Below are positions 7,812-15,145 of a stretch of 24,918 nt of DNA, one piece after another. The notes under the pieces are model-generated. The model made no database searches. It saw only the letters and a list, made by a program, of their open reading frames with translations, and had not been told where the DNA came from. Within the stretch, counting starts at the first letter, position 1; each line of letters starts with the position of its first letter. The position numbers and the translations under genes were made by a program. This stretch comes from DATIHT01 sp964348615 (GTDB taxonomy: Bacteria > Patescibacteriota > Microgenomatia > Curtissbacterales > GWA2-41-24), in assembly GCA_964348615.1 (NCBI GenBank), contig CAYGDE010000006.1:1-24918 (forward strand), in the 5' to 3' direction.

Positions 7812-8960
7812 ATGTTTAAAAACGTAAAACTTAAAACACTTGTTATCATTTTTATCGTTTTGGTTCTTTGGATAATTTCTGGAATTGGTGCTGTTCAATT
7901 TTTATCAAACGAATTACCATTTTTAAATTCTAAATTAAAGGAGTCTCCTGCCAAAACAGAAATTCAAAAAGTAGTTCAGGAAGAGTCTGTTGTTGTTGAT
8001 GTTGTGGAAAAAGTTTCGCCGTCTGTGGTTACAGTTTCAGTGGAAACACCAACACGTAGGGTTTTGGATTTTAATCCTTTTGGCGGGGGACTTTCCCAAA
8101 GAATAGAAGGTGGGAAACAGCAAGATATTGGTACCGGTTTTGTAGTTTCCGCAGATGGTTTGATTGTTACTAACAAACACGTTGTTTCGGATAGTAGTTT
8201 GAAGTATAAAGTGATAACTAAAGATAATAAGGAATATGAGGTAAAGCAAGTAAACCGTGACCCTTCTAATGATTTGGCGATTATAAAAATTGACGCCTCG
8301 GGACTTGTTCCTTTGGAGCTCGGGGATTCTTCTAATTTGAAAGTCGGACAGTTTGTAATTGCAATTGGTACTGCCCTGGGTGAATTTAGGGAAACGGTAA
8401 CAACTGGAGTTGTTTCCGGCCTTGGCCGCGGAATATCCGCGGGCGATCCTTTTGCTGGCGCAATTGAACAGTTGGACAATGTTATCCAGACAGATGCTGC
8501 CATCAATCCTGGAAATTCCGGCGGACCACTCCTTAATTCCTTTGGGCAAGTAATTGGTATTAACGTTGCAGTTGCCCAAGGGGCTCAAAATATCGGTTTT
8601 GCGATACCGGTAAATATTGTTAAGGATGCCCTTTCTCAGTTTAGTGCCAACGGGAAGTTTCCCGCAAAAGCGTTTTTGGGGGTCCAGTACCAAATGGTTA
8701 CTGGGCAAAGTGCAATTTTAAATGAAATTCCAAAGGGGGCATATGTTGTGGATGTTGTTGCTGACTCTTCAGCTGCGGATGCCGGAATTAAAGTGGACGA
8801 TATTATTACAGAGTTCGATAGTCAAAAGATAGATGAAAATAATGCACTTGCTGATTTAATTTCCAAGAAAAAACCAGGCAATACCGTAAATGTTAAAATC
8901 TTCAGAAATGGTGCTATGCTGGACCTGCAAGTTACTTTAAAAGAGGCTGAGGAGAAATAA
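7812..8960 (+). CDS. HtrA/DegP-like serine protease with one PDZ domain
   Basis: 382 residues. A single N-terminal membrane helix (about residues 8-31) anchors it. The trypsin-like domain carries the full triad: H123 in VTNKHVVS, D154 in SNDLAIIKI and S236 in NPGNSGGPLLN. One PDZ domain follows (about 290-375: FLGVQYQ, DSSAADAGIKVDDIITEF, KPGNTVNVKIFRNG). Homologues degrade or refold damaged proteins outside the membrane under stress. It starts 15 bases after ctpA without a visible ribosome binding site, so the two surface proteases are probably made together. It converges on prfA with an 11-base gap and no terminator hairpin that I can see. Confidence 0.95.
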   Translation: MFKNVKLKTLVIIFIVLVLWIISGIGAVQFLSNELPFLNSKLKESPAKTEIQKVVQEESVVVDVVEKVSPSVVTVSVETPTRRVLDFNPFGGGLSQRIEGGKQQDIGTGFVVSADGLIVTNKHVVSDSSLKYKVITKDNKEYEVKQVNRDPSNDLAIIKIDASGLVPLELGDSSNLKVGQFVIAIGTALGEFRETVTTGVVSGLGRGISAGDPFAGAIEQLDNVIQTDAAINPGNSGGPLLNSFGQVIGINVAVAQGAQNIGFAIPVNIVKDALSQFSANGKFPAKAFLGVQYQMVTGQSAILNEIPKGAYVVDVVADSSAADAGIKVDDIITEFDSQKIDENNALADLISKKKPGNTVNVKIFRNGAMLDLQVTLKEAEEK

Positions 8961-8971
8961 GCGAGCCGAAA

Positions 8972-9895
<924 letters not shown>

Positions 9896-9900
9896 AAGAA

Positions 9901-9935
9901 AAGTATCAAGTATTATGTATTAAGTATCAAGTATG
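9901..9935. repeat. Five heptamer units (AAGTATY) forming the prfA promoter region
   Basis: Five consecutive 7-base units: AAGTATC, AAGTATT, ATGTATT, AAGTATC, AAGTATG. Read on the minus strand they supply TTGATA (9925-9930) and GATACT (9902-9907) with a 17-base spacer, the likely prfA promoter, whose -10 box lies 6 bases before the ATG. A related array lies at 14359-14393. Confidence 0.75.
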
Positions 9936-9945
9936 AATTGGTGAG

Positions 9946-10257
9946 CTACGAGGAGGCTTGTTTTTTGGCAAGGTCTAACATCTCTTTTAGAGAAGTAGGG
10001 CGTCTGCGTTCTTCACGAGCTCGAACAACTTCTTGTTTTTGGGCTTTGATTTCGGTGGCTTTTTTCTGTGCTTGTTGGAATTTTTCAACTTTTCCAAGTG
10101 TGTCTACAAACTTCATTTCACCCGTGAAGAAGGGGTGACAATTGCTGCAAACCTCAACACGAATTTCAGCAACTGTTGCCCCGGTTGTGAATGCATTGCC
10201 GCATACGCAGCTTACTTTACAATCGTCGAAATATTGCGGATGAATGTTTGCTTTCAT
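9946..10257 (-). CDS. rpmE: 50S ribosomal protein L31, zinc-binding form with C-terminal extension
   Basis: 103 residues, about 30 more than usual. MKANIHPQYFDDCKVSCVCG opens the protein, and the four zinc-ligand cysteines are in CVCG and CSNCHPFFTG; the L31 end is MKFVDTLGKVEKFQQ. The extra C-terminal part (about 70-103) is a charged helix (QKKATEIKAQKQEVVRAREERRR) followed by a short KEMLDLAKKQ helix. L31 bridges the two ribosomal subunits. The zinc (C+) form can serve as a zinc store in other bacteria. Its own promoter, TTGGAC-18-TAAAAT, ends 7 bases before the ATG, which again implies a leaderless message. Confidence 0.93.
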   Translation of the reverse strand: MKANIHPQYFDDCKVSCVCGNAFTTGATVAEIRVEVCSNCHPFFTGEMKFVDTLGKVEKFQQAQKKATEIKAQKQEVVRAREERRRPTSLKEMLDLAKKQASS

Positions 10258-10264
10258 GGAAAGT

Positions 10265-10294
10265 ATTTTACCATTTTGCGGTTTTTTTGTCCAA
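10265..10294 (-). promoter_or_regulatory. Promoter of rpmE
   Basis: On the minus strand, TTGGAC (10289-10294), an 18-base spacer and TAAAAT (10265-10270). The -10 box ends 7 bases before the rpmE ATG at 10257, so the transcript should start at or beside the start codon. It lies between the upstream orphan's stop and rpmE, so rpmE does not depend on that gene's promoter. Confidence 0.55.
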
Positions 10295-10299
10295 ATGCT

Positions 10300-11565
10300 T
10301 CATAATTTAACTCCAGCGACTCTTTGCTGATTAAGTCTTCTAATTGTTTTTTTAGTATTTTGGGGACTTTGATCTGATGGTATGTCGTCTTCTTGTCTTG
10401 GTATCCAGGCCGAGTTTGTTTCATTGGTTTCTAAAAACACACGAAGTAAATTGCCGTGCTCCATAATCAATTCAAATACTTTTGTAAAAATATATTTCAT
10501 TTTTCGTTTCGGGATTGTTTCAACTCTTTCATCCTGTAAAAACGCACCAAAACTCATTGATGTTTCCTGAGCATATGCGAGATATATGAGCGTCATGGCA
10601 TTTTCCGTGTCAATTTCCAAACCTTCTGCTATTTTTTGCCATGAAAGCTCGTTTGGGTATTCTGGCAATTTGGGAATAAATTTGGCGAACATTGTCCGTA
10701 CTTGGTTTGGAGTAAGATTTGCTAAGAACGAAAAACGCTCTTCCAGTTTTTGGTCAAGTACGATTGGTGGTGTTGGACTGGCTTCTTGTGAAGATTGAGA
10801 ATTCGCAACTATCATTGTTAATCTTTCAACGGCTATTTGTTTAGTAGTCCTTACTTTTGATACTGATGTTCTTAATCTTTTAGCTATCATTTTGTCTGAC
10901 AATTCAGAAAGGGCGATGGAAACAACATGTTGTTCGGTGGGAGTTAAGAAATTTAAAACGCTTGACACTGTTGTTGTGACTTCGGGATCCTGTTTTTTGT
11001 AAAGCTGGGTAAACGTTCGCGGATCCAGATTAGAAATTCGTACAACCAGTTTTGTTAGTTCCTTAAGTTTGGGAGCTGCGCTTAATTTATTTCGTTCCCT
11101 TTGGGCTAAAACTTGTTGCCATCTATTCAAAATTATTTTTTGCTCTTCCGGGCTAAGTGTAACCAATTGCCTAACGCCTCGTTTTTCGGCAAGGCCCGTC
11201 GCTAGATGATAATACAAGATAGCGTAGCGCGGTATATTGTGGGAAGCATAGAAATCATTTGTCCAGACATATCCATTGTCCTGCGGACGTTTTTGGCCTT
11301 TGGCTTTATTTTCACGATATTCGTCGATTCTACCTTTAAGTTTTTGTTGGTCTTCGGGGGATAGCATTGGGGATCGTCTGGGAATGTTGGGTGGTGGGAC
11401 TATTCCATCGCCTAACCGGTTTAGCCTGTAGATATCTCTCGAGATTTCATTTTGTCGAAGAAACGCCCTAAGTGTTGTCGGAATTGGTGTTTTAGTATCA
11501 GTATGTCTACTTTCTGCATGTACAGTTGTAGTCGCAAAGGTATCAGCAACGGTTCGTTCGACCAT
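10300..11565 (-). CDS. Orphan DNA-binding-like protein: two copies of a small HTH-like domain plus a sigma-region-4-like HTH
   Basis: 421 residues; I do not recognise a named family. Residues about 31-87 (TLRAFLRQNEISRDIY, LSPEDQQKLKGRIDE) and 101-157 (DFYASHNIPRYAILYY, LSPEEQKIILNRW) are diverged copies of one ~55-residue unit: a helix-turn-helix-like half and an LSPExQ helix. The same unit is at the C-terminus of the sigma factor at 1-1946. Residues about 207-254 (LTPTEQHVVSIALSEL, MIAKRLRTSVSKVRTT, QIAVERL) have the LxxxE...IAxxLxxSxxxVR pattern of sigma region 4/LuxR-type helix-turn-helix. A further helical segment (285-333) could be another such unit. There is no sigma region 2, membrane segment or signal peptide. 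A transcription regulator is a reasonable guess. Confidence 0.6.
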   Translation of the reverse strand: MVERTVADTFATTTVHAESRHTDTKTPIPTTLRAFLRQNEISRDIYRLNRLGDGIVPPPNIPRRSPMLSPEDQQKLKGRIDEYRENKAKGQKRPQDNGYVWTNDFYASHNIPRYAILYYHLATGLAEKRGVRQLVTLSPEEQKIILNRWQQVLAQRERNKLSAAPKLKELTKLVVRISNLDPRTFTQLYKKQDPEVTTTVSSVLNFLTPTEQHVVSIALSELSDKMIAKRLRTSVSKVRTTKQIAVERLTMIVANSQSSQEASPTPPIVLDQKLEERFSFLANLTPNQVRTMFAKFIPKLPEYPNELSWQKIAEGLEIDTENAMTLIYLAYAQETSMSFGAFLQDERVETIPKRKMKYIFTKVFELIMEHGNLLRVFLETNETNSAWIPRQEDDIPSDQSPQNTKKTIRRLNQQRVAGVKL

Positions 11566-11576
11566 AGCAAGAGTTA

Positions 11577-11606
11577 ATAATAGTTTAGGCTAGAGCATTT
11601 TTTCAA
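11577..11606 (-). promoter_or_regulatory. Promoter of the 421-residue orphan
   Basis: On the minus strand, TTGAAA (11601-11606), an 18-base spacer and TATTAT (11577-11582). The ATG at 11565 follows 11 bases later. An overlapping TATTAA would sit 8 bases away. Confidence 0.5.
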
Positions 11607-11613
11607 CTTCTTT

Positions 11614-12656
11614 TTAAATGAGCGGGTGGTTTTTGCGATTGTTTTCTGCCAAAAATACACCTGCTGCTATTAAAANNNNNNNNNNNNNNNNNNNNNNNNN
11701 NNNNNNNNNNNNNNNNNNNNNNNNNNNNNNNNNNNNNNNNNNNNNNNNNNNNNNNNNNNNNNNNNNNNNNNNNNNAGCGGGTGGTTTTTGCGATTGTTTT
11801 CTGCCAAAAATACACCTGCTGCTATTAAAATCCCGCCGACAATAAGTGAAGGAGTTAGTTTTTCTCCAAGTAAAATCATTGCCAAGATTGCGCCGGAGAT
11901 AGGGTCTAAATAAAAGAAGAATGCAGCTTGTCCTGCAGGTTGTAAACTTAATCCTTTATTCCATGCCCAGTAAGCAGCAAGAGAAGCAAAAAATATTCCG
12001 TAAAGAAGTCCGAATGCTCCTTGTGTTGTAACGCCACTAATCCATGCGGGATTTTTTAGATATTCCCATATAAATAAGGGAAAGAATGTAGTAGCACCGA
12101 TTGCCATGGTGTAGAAAGCAACAACGCTGCCGTCGTAAAACTTCAACAGTTTTTTGGAGACAATTTCGTTTGCTACCCACGAAAGTGTTGAGGCTAGCAG
12201 TAAGAGGTTGCCGATTAATTCTAAAGTCTGAAGTTTTCCTTCGAGTTTTCCAATAATGATAATGACCCCCAAAAATGCAATTACAGTTGCCCCAATAAGT
12301 TTTTGAGTGAACTTTTCTTTTAAATAAACATGTGCTGCAATCATTGTGAATACTGGAATCGAGGCAATTAGAAAAGCTGCTAAAATCGCCTGAGTGAGTT
12401 TCAGCCCAACGAAAAAAAATGACAAGTTTAATGTGACACCCGTAATTGCAGCTAACAGGAAAGACCTGTAATGTTCTCTTTTAACTTTTAGATGTTTTGC
12501 AATTAATAATCCAAGGATTAAAGAAGCAGTCGCCATTCGTAAAAACGCTAGAGAGAATACAGGAATTTCTGCTAAAGTTAATTTCATGACTGGGGCAGTC
12601 CCGCCCCAAATAATTGCAGCTGCCGAGGTATAGAGGAAGGCAGAATTAATCTTCAT
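11614..12656 (-). CDS. EamA-family drug/metabolite transporter (split by an artefactual N gap)
   Basis: An inner-membrane transporter of the DMT superfamily with ten predicted helices in two EamA repeats (the first opens SAAAIIWGGTAPVMK and contains LAFLRMATASLILG; the second contains LASTLSWVANEIVSKKLL and ends AGQAAFFFYLDPISGAILA, GGILIAAGVFLAE). The substrate cannot be told. The 100-N run falls near the 3' end and is flanked by an identical 55-base sequence. Merging the two copies gives an uninterrupted frame of 295 residues ending NHPLI and a TAA at 11614-11616, the normal family length. The ATG overlaps the hisS stop by one base (TAATG), so the two genes are translationally coupled. Confidence 0.88.
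11621..11675. repeat. 55-base duplicated contig end, left copy
   Basis: Identical base for base to 11776-11830, on the other side of the N run. It is best explained as an unmerged overlap between two contigs (55 bases is a typical k-mer overlap), not a biological repeat. Confidence 0.9.
11676..11775. other. Assembly gap (100 N) that should not exist
   Basis: Exactly 100 N, a placeholder length. Because the same 55 bases lie on both sides, the true gap size is zero or negative. Removing the Ns and one copy restores the EamA reading frame. Confidence 0.9.
11776..11830. repeat. 55-base duplicated contig end, right copy
   Basis: Identical to 11621-11675; the other end of the unmerged overlap inside the EamA gene. 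Confidence 0.9.
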
Positions 12657-13389
12657 TACAAAAGATCTACGATTCGATCGATACCAAATGAAAAGCCAAC
12701 GGCCGGAATTTGTTTGTCTGCAAACATACCAATTAAATTGTCGTATCTGCCACCAGCGCCAATTGAAAGACTTTCCAAATCGTTTGAAGATTTAAGTTCA
12801 AAGATGCTGCCAGTGTAGTAATCTAAACCTCTTGCGAGTGTTGTATCAAAAAGAACTTCGTCTTCAATTTTGTAATCAGATCTTAAAATTTTAAAAATTT
12901 CTTCCAATTGGTTAGTCATTTTGGCGTTTAACAATTTGTCGAGATACTCATTGATGTCCGTTTTGGAATATCCTTGGCTTGCTAGTTCTTCTTCAACGCC
13001 AGTCCTTTGAATTTTGTGGATTTTATCAAGTGCCCGTATTACTTCTGTGGGGATATTTTCAAAATTTTTTCTGTCATTTATAANNNNNNNNNNNNNNNNN
13101 NNNNNNNNNNNNNNNNNNNNNNNNNNNNNNNNNNNNNNNNNNNNNNNNNNNNNNNNNNNNNNNNNNNNNNNNNNNNNNNNNNNCGGTCTTTGAATTTATA
13201 GATGAGCTTTTCTTCCTCGCCGTATTTACCGGTTAAAGTTTGGGCAAATTCCAAAGTTGGTGTTTCCAGAGGAACAAACCCAAATTCCAAAAGTACATCT
13301 TCGATTTTGCGGATTACATCGCGACGTTTTTTTGCAACTTCAGGCAAAATGTCCCTAAATCCTTTTGGTGTTGGTGGCCCTTTTTGCAT
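12656..13389 (-). CDS. hisS: Histidyl-tRNA synthetase, catalytic domain only, interrupted by an N gap
   Basis: Charges tRNA-His. The N-terminal piece (13184-13389, 68 codons) has class II motif 1 (PKGFRDILPEVAKKRR) and reaches LTGKYGEEEKLIYKFKD, just before motif 2. The C-terminal piece (12656-13083) has NDRKNFENI, typical of the archaeal/eukaryotic-like HisRS branch, then the HisRS signatures LARGLDYYTG and GGRYDNLIGMF, and motif 3 (PAVGFSFGIDRI). Motif 2 is in the gap. The two pieces are in different frames if the gap is taken as 100, so its true length must be 2 modulo 3; comparison with E. coli suggests roughly 290-300 bases. The protein stops five residues after motif 3 (VDLL, TAA), so the ~100-residue anticodon-binding domain is absent. 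HisZ also lacks that domain, but the HisRS signature residues favour a synthetase. Confidence 0.85.
13084..13183. other. Assembly gap (100 N) inside hisS
   Basis: A placeholder of exactly 100 N. The flanks are not duplicated here, so real sequence is missing, including synthetase motif 2. The frame on each side demands a true length of 2 modulo 3, so the stated 100 cannot be right for an intact gene. Confidence 0.9.
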
Positions 13390-13398
13390 GATGAATCA

Positions 13399-13404
13399 AT
13401 GATA
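13399..13404 (-). promoter_or_regulatory. -10 box (TATCAT) of hisS
   Basis: On the minus strand, TATCAT ends 9 bases before the hisS ATG, fitting the leaderless pattern of the window. The -35 region falls in the three ACTAATC heptamers (TTAGTG-like on this strand), so no clear -35 hexamer can be named. Confidence 0.4.
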
Positions 13405-13410
13405 ACAAAA

Positions 13411-13431
13411 ACTAATCACTAATCACTAATC
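13411..13431. repeat. Three perfect ACTAATC heptamers upstream of hisS
   Basis: ACTAATC is repeated three times without mismatch, between the stop of the Ig-like gene's frame (13435) and the hisS start (13389). It has the same 7-base period as the AAGTATY arrays at 9901 and 14359 but a different unit. Confidence 0.8.
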
Positions 13432-13434
13432 ATT

Positions 13435-14322
13435 TTAGGGTAGGAGGTAGACGAGATCGGCTATGTTGTCTGGATCTTTTACAAAAAAGAAGACAATTGC
13501 CATTTTGTCCTTGATGATATCTGAGGTTTTAGCATCTATGCCGTTTTCTGACACTTTTGTGTTTTTGGTCAGTTTTAACTCCACCAATTTTCCATCTTCA
13601 CTGCTTTTTACTGAGAAAATATTTTGTTTAGGGATTGTACCAATAGTACCGATTTGAACTTGTTCTGTTATTTGCGGTTTATTTTGGCGAAGTACTTTTA
13701 GGGTTTTTGCAGTTTGACCTTCTTCAGTTACAATTAGATAGTCGCCAATTCTAATATTGTCGACTTCAGATGTAGCTTCGAGTTCTTTTTCATCTTTCGG
13801 AATATCAAAAGTAGTGTCTTTTGAAGTTTTAATACTTATGTCGCCGTTTGGTGTGGTTATGGTAATTGCGGTGTCAAAGGTGGATTTTACTAAGCCAGCA
13901 ACTACTTTTTTGCCTACATTATTTTTCGAGTAGTATAGTGTTAAGCCTTGAGCATTTGTCTTTTGTAAACTAGGGTCAAGAGGCATAACTGTAAGTAAAT
14001 TCAATCCTTCCGCCAGGTTTATTTTTTGGCTAAAACTACCATTAGTATTTGCAGCTGCAACATTTTGGGATGTGTTTGAGTAGATTAACACCTTTACGTT
14101 TGGAGTTATCGTTCCGCTAATTTCAACTTCGTTCGAACTTAAAACTGTCCCATCTTCAGGAGTGAGAACAAGTGGGTTTTTAAAGTTTTGAGGCTTTGTG
14201 GATGCGGACTGAGTGCTGGAATTTTGGGGGAGCGTTACGTTTTTGGGTTGCCTTTGCCAAAGGGCAAAAACAGAATATCCCAAAATAAACAGAAAACCAG
14301 TAATAAAAAAAGTTTTAATCAT
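13435..14322 (-). CDS. Membrane-anchored secreted protein with Ig-like domain
   Basis: 295 residues from the ATG at 14320-14322. A longer frame opens with TTG at 14367, but the ATG places a hydrophobic segment (TFFITGFLFILGYSVFALW) at the very N-terminus, as expected for a signal anchor, so I prefer it. A Q/S/T-rich linker follows, then an Ig-like beta domain (about residues 50-115: PLVLTPEDGTVLSSNEVEI, GTITPNVKVLIY, NTNGSFSQKINLAEGLN). The rest is beta-rich, with two similar segments that each end in a 'level/regulation' strand (IRIGDYLIV, DIIKDKMAIVFFF), like OB-type repeats of secreted proteins of unknown function. It probably acts on the cell surface. No catalytic residues are evident. 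Confidence 0.7.
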   Translation of the reverse strand: MIKTFFITGFLFILGYSVFALWQRQPKNVTLPQNSSTQSASTKPQNFKNPLVLTPEDGTVLSSNEVEISGTITPNVKVLIYSNTSQNVAAANTNGSFSQKINLAEGLNLLTVMPLDPSLQKTNAQGLTLYYSKNNVGKKVVAGLVKSTFDTAITITTPNGDISIKTSKDTTFDIPKDEKELEATSEVDNIRIGDYLIVTEEGQTAKTLKVLRQNKPQITEQVQIGTIGTIPKQNIFSVKSSEDGKLVELKLTKNTKVSENGIDAKTSDIIKDKMAIVFFFVKDPDNIADLVYLLP

Positions 14323-14358
14323 TGCTTTTTGCCATTGTAGAGTAGCATGGCAGTAGGT

Positions 14359-14393
14359 ATGTATCAAGTGTTAAGTATTATATGTTGGGTATA
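14359..14393. repeat. Degenerate AAGTATY heptamer array
   Basis: Units of 7 bases: ATGTATC, AAGTGTT, AAGTATT, ATATGTT, GGGTATA. The first three match the AAGTATY unit of the prfA promoter array 4.4 kb away. It lies in the 136-base divergent space between the Ig-like gene and the MBL-fold gene. Confidence 0.5.
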
Positions 14394-14420
14394 AGGATTT
14401 TTAATTCAGAATTTGCCTAA

Positions 14421-14449
14421 TTGATAGGGAAAGTTGGGTGTGATATTAT
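14421..14449 (+). promoter_or_regulatory. Promoter of the MBL-fold gene and dnaB
   Basis: TTGATA (14421-14426), a 17-base spacer and TATTAT (14444-14449), near consensus. The ATG follows 9 bases after the -10 box, which implies a leaderless transcript. Confidence 0.65.
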
Positions 14450-14458
14450 CGAATACCG

Positions 14459-15118
14459 ATGACAGACGTTTACTTTCATGGACAAGCATGTGTGCGGATT
14501 AAAGGCAAGAGTGCTACTGTAGTTTTCGACCCGTATGACGCGGACTATACAGGCCTTTCTCCTTTGAAAGTTGCCGGTGATATTGTTTGTGTTTCACACG
14601 ACCACAAAGACCATAATAATGTTTCTGCAGTTTTTGCATCAGAAGGCCAAAAGAGTCCATTTGTTATTTCGGGGCCAGGTGAATATGAAATTTCTGGAGT
14701 AAACATTATTGGTATTTCCAGTTTTCACGACGACAAGGAGGGTGAGGAGCGAGGTAAAAATACAATTTATTGCGCAACTGTCGACGAAATAACTTTTGTT
14801 CACTTGGGAGATTTGGGTCAAAAGAAATTAACAGAAGGACAAATAGAAGAACTTTCTGCTTGTGATATTTTGTTTATCCCTGTTGGTGGTGTTTATACAA
14901 TTTCGGCAAAAGAAGCGGCAGATATTATTGCTGCAATTGGGCCAAAAATTGTTGTTCCTATCCATTACAAGTTACCTGGTTTGAAGTTTGAACTTGAGGG
15001 TGTTGAAGCATTTCTTTCGACAATTGGCAAAGAAGGTTTGGAAGCTCAGGCAAAACTTTCCGTGTCAAAAGAACGTTTACCGGAAGAACCAGAGGTTGTT
15101 TTACTGCAGAAGCAGTAA
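14459..15118 (+). CDS. MBL-fold metal-dependent hydrolase (UlaG/Lactamase_B_3 type)
   Basis: 219 residues, a compact metallo-beta-lactamase fold. The metal motif HxHxDH is present as SHDHKDHNN (H47, H49, D51, H52), after the strand ATVVFDPYD. Further ligands are likely in FVHLGDLG (about residue 119) and VVPIHYKLPG (about 163). The phosphate/glycine segment ISGPGEYEISGV is typical of this subgroup. Substrates of these small hydrolases are usually unknown; some act on lactones or nucleotides. It lies 27 bases upstream of dnaB and probably shares its transcript, although a TAAAGT box 8 bases before the dnaB start could give dnaB its own promoter. Confidence 0.88.
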   Translation: MTDVYFHGQACVRIKGKSATVVFDPYDADYTGLSPLKVAGDIVCVSHDHKDHNNVSAVFASEGQKSPFVISGPGEYEISGVNIIGISSFHDDKEGEERGKNTIYCATVDEITFVHLGDLGQKKLTEGQIEELSACDILFIPVGGVYTISAKEAADIIAAIGPKIVVPIHYKLPGLKFELEGVEAFLSTIGKEGLEAQAKLSVSKERLPEEPEVVLLQKQ

Positions 15119-15145
15119 AACACATAGAGTGTAAAGTTAAAGCCA

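Noticed and set aside
8037..8708. Minus-strand frame of 223 codons inside htrA
   Set aside because: Shadow of the conserved protease domain on the other strand; its translation has no domain.
11621..11830. Insertion or true duplication of 55 bases
   Set aside because: The copies flank an exact 100-N placeholder, and merging them restores a normal-length gene, so an assembly overlap explains it fully.
12656..12934. Separate 92-residue gene for the C-terminal part of hisS
   Set aside because: The same frame continues upstream to the N gap with HisRS-type sequence (NDRKNFENI...); it is an internal methionine.
14323..14367. TTG start adding 15 residues to the Ig-like protein
   Set aside because: It would place polar residues before the signal anchor and overlap the heptamer array; the ATG at 14322 is the natural start.
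9901..14393. CRISPR array from the regularly spaced repeats
   Set aside because: Units are only 7 bases long, directly adjacent, with no spacers and no cas genes.
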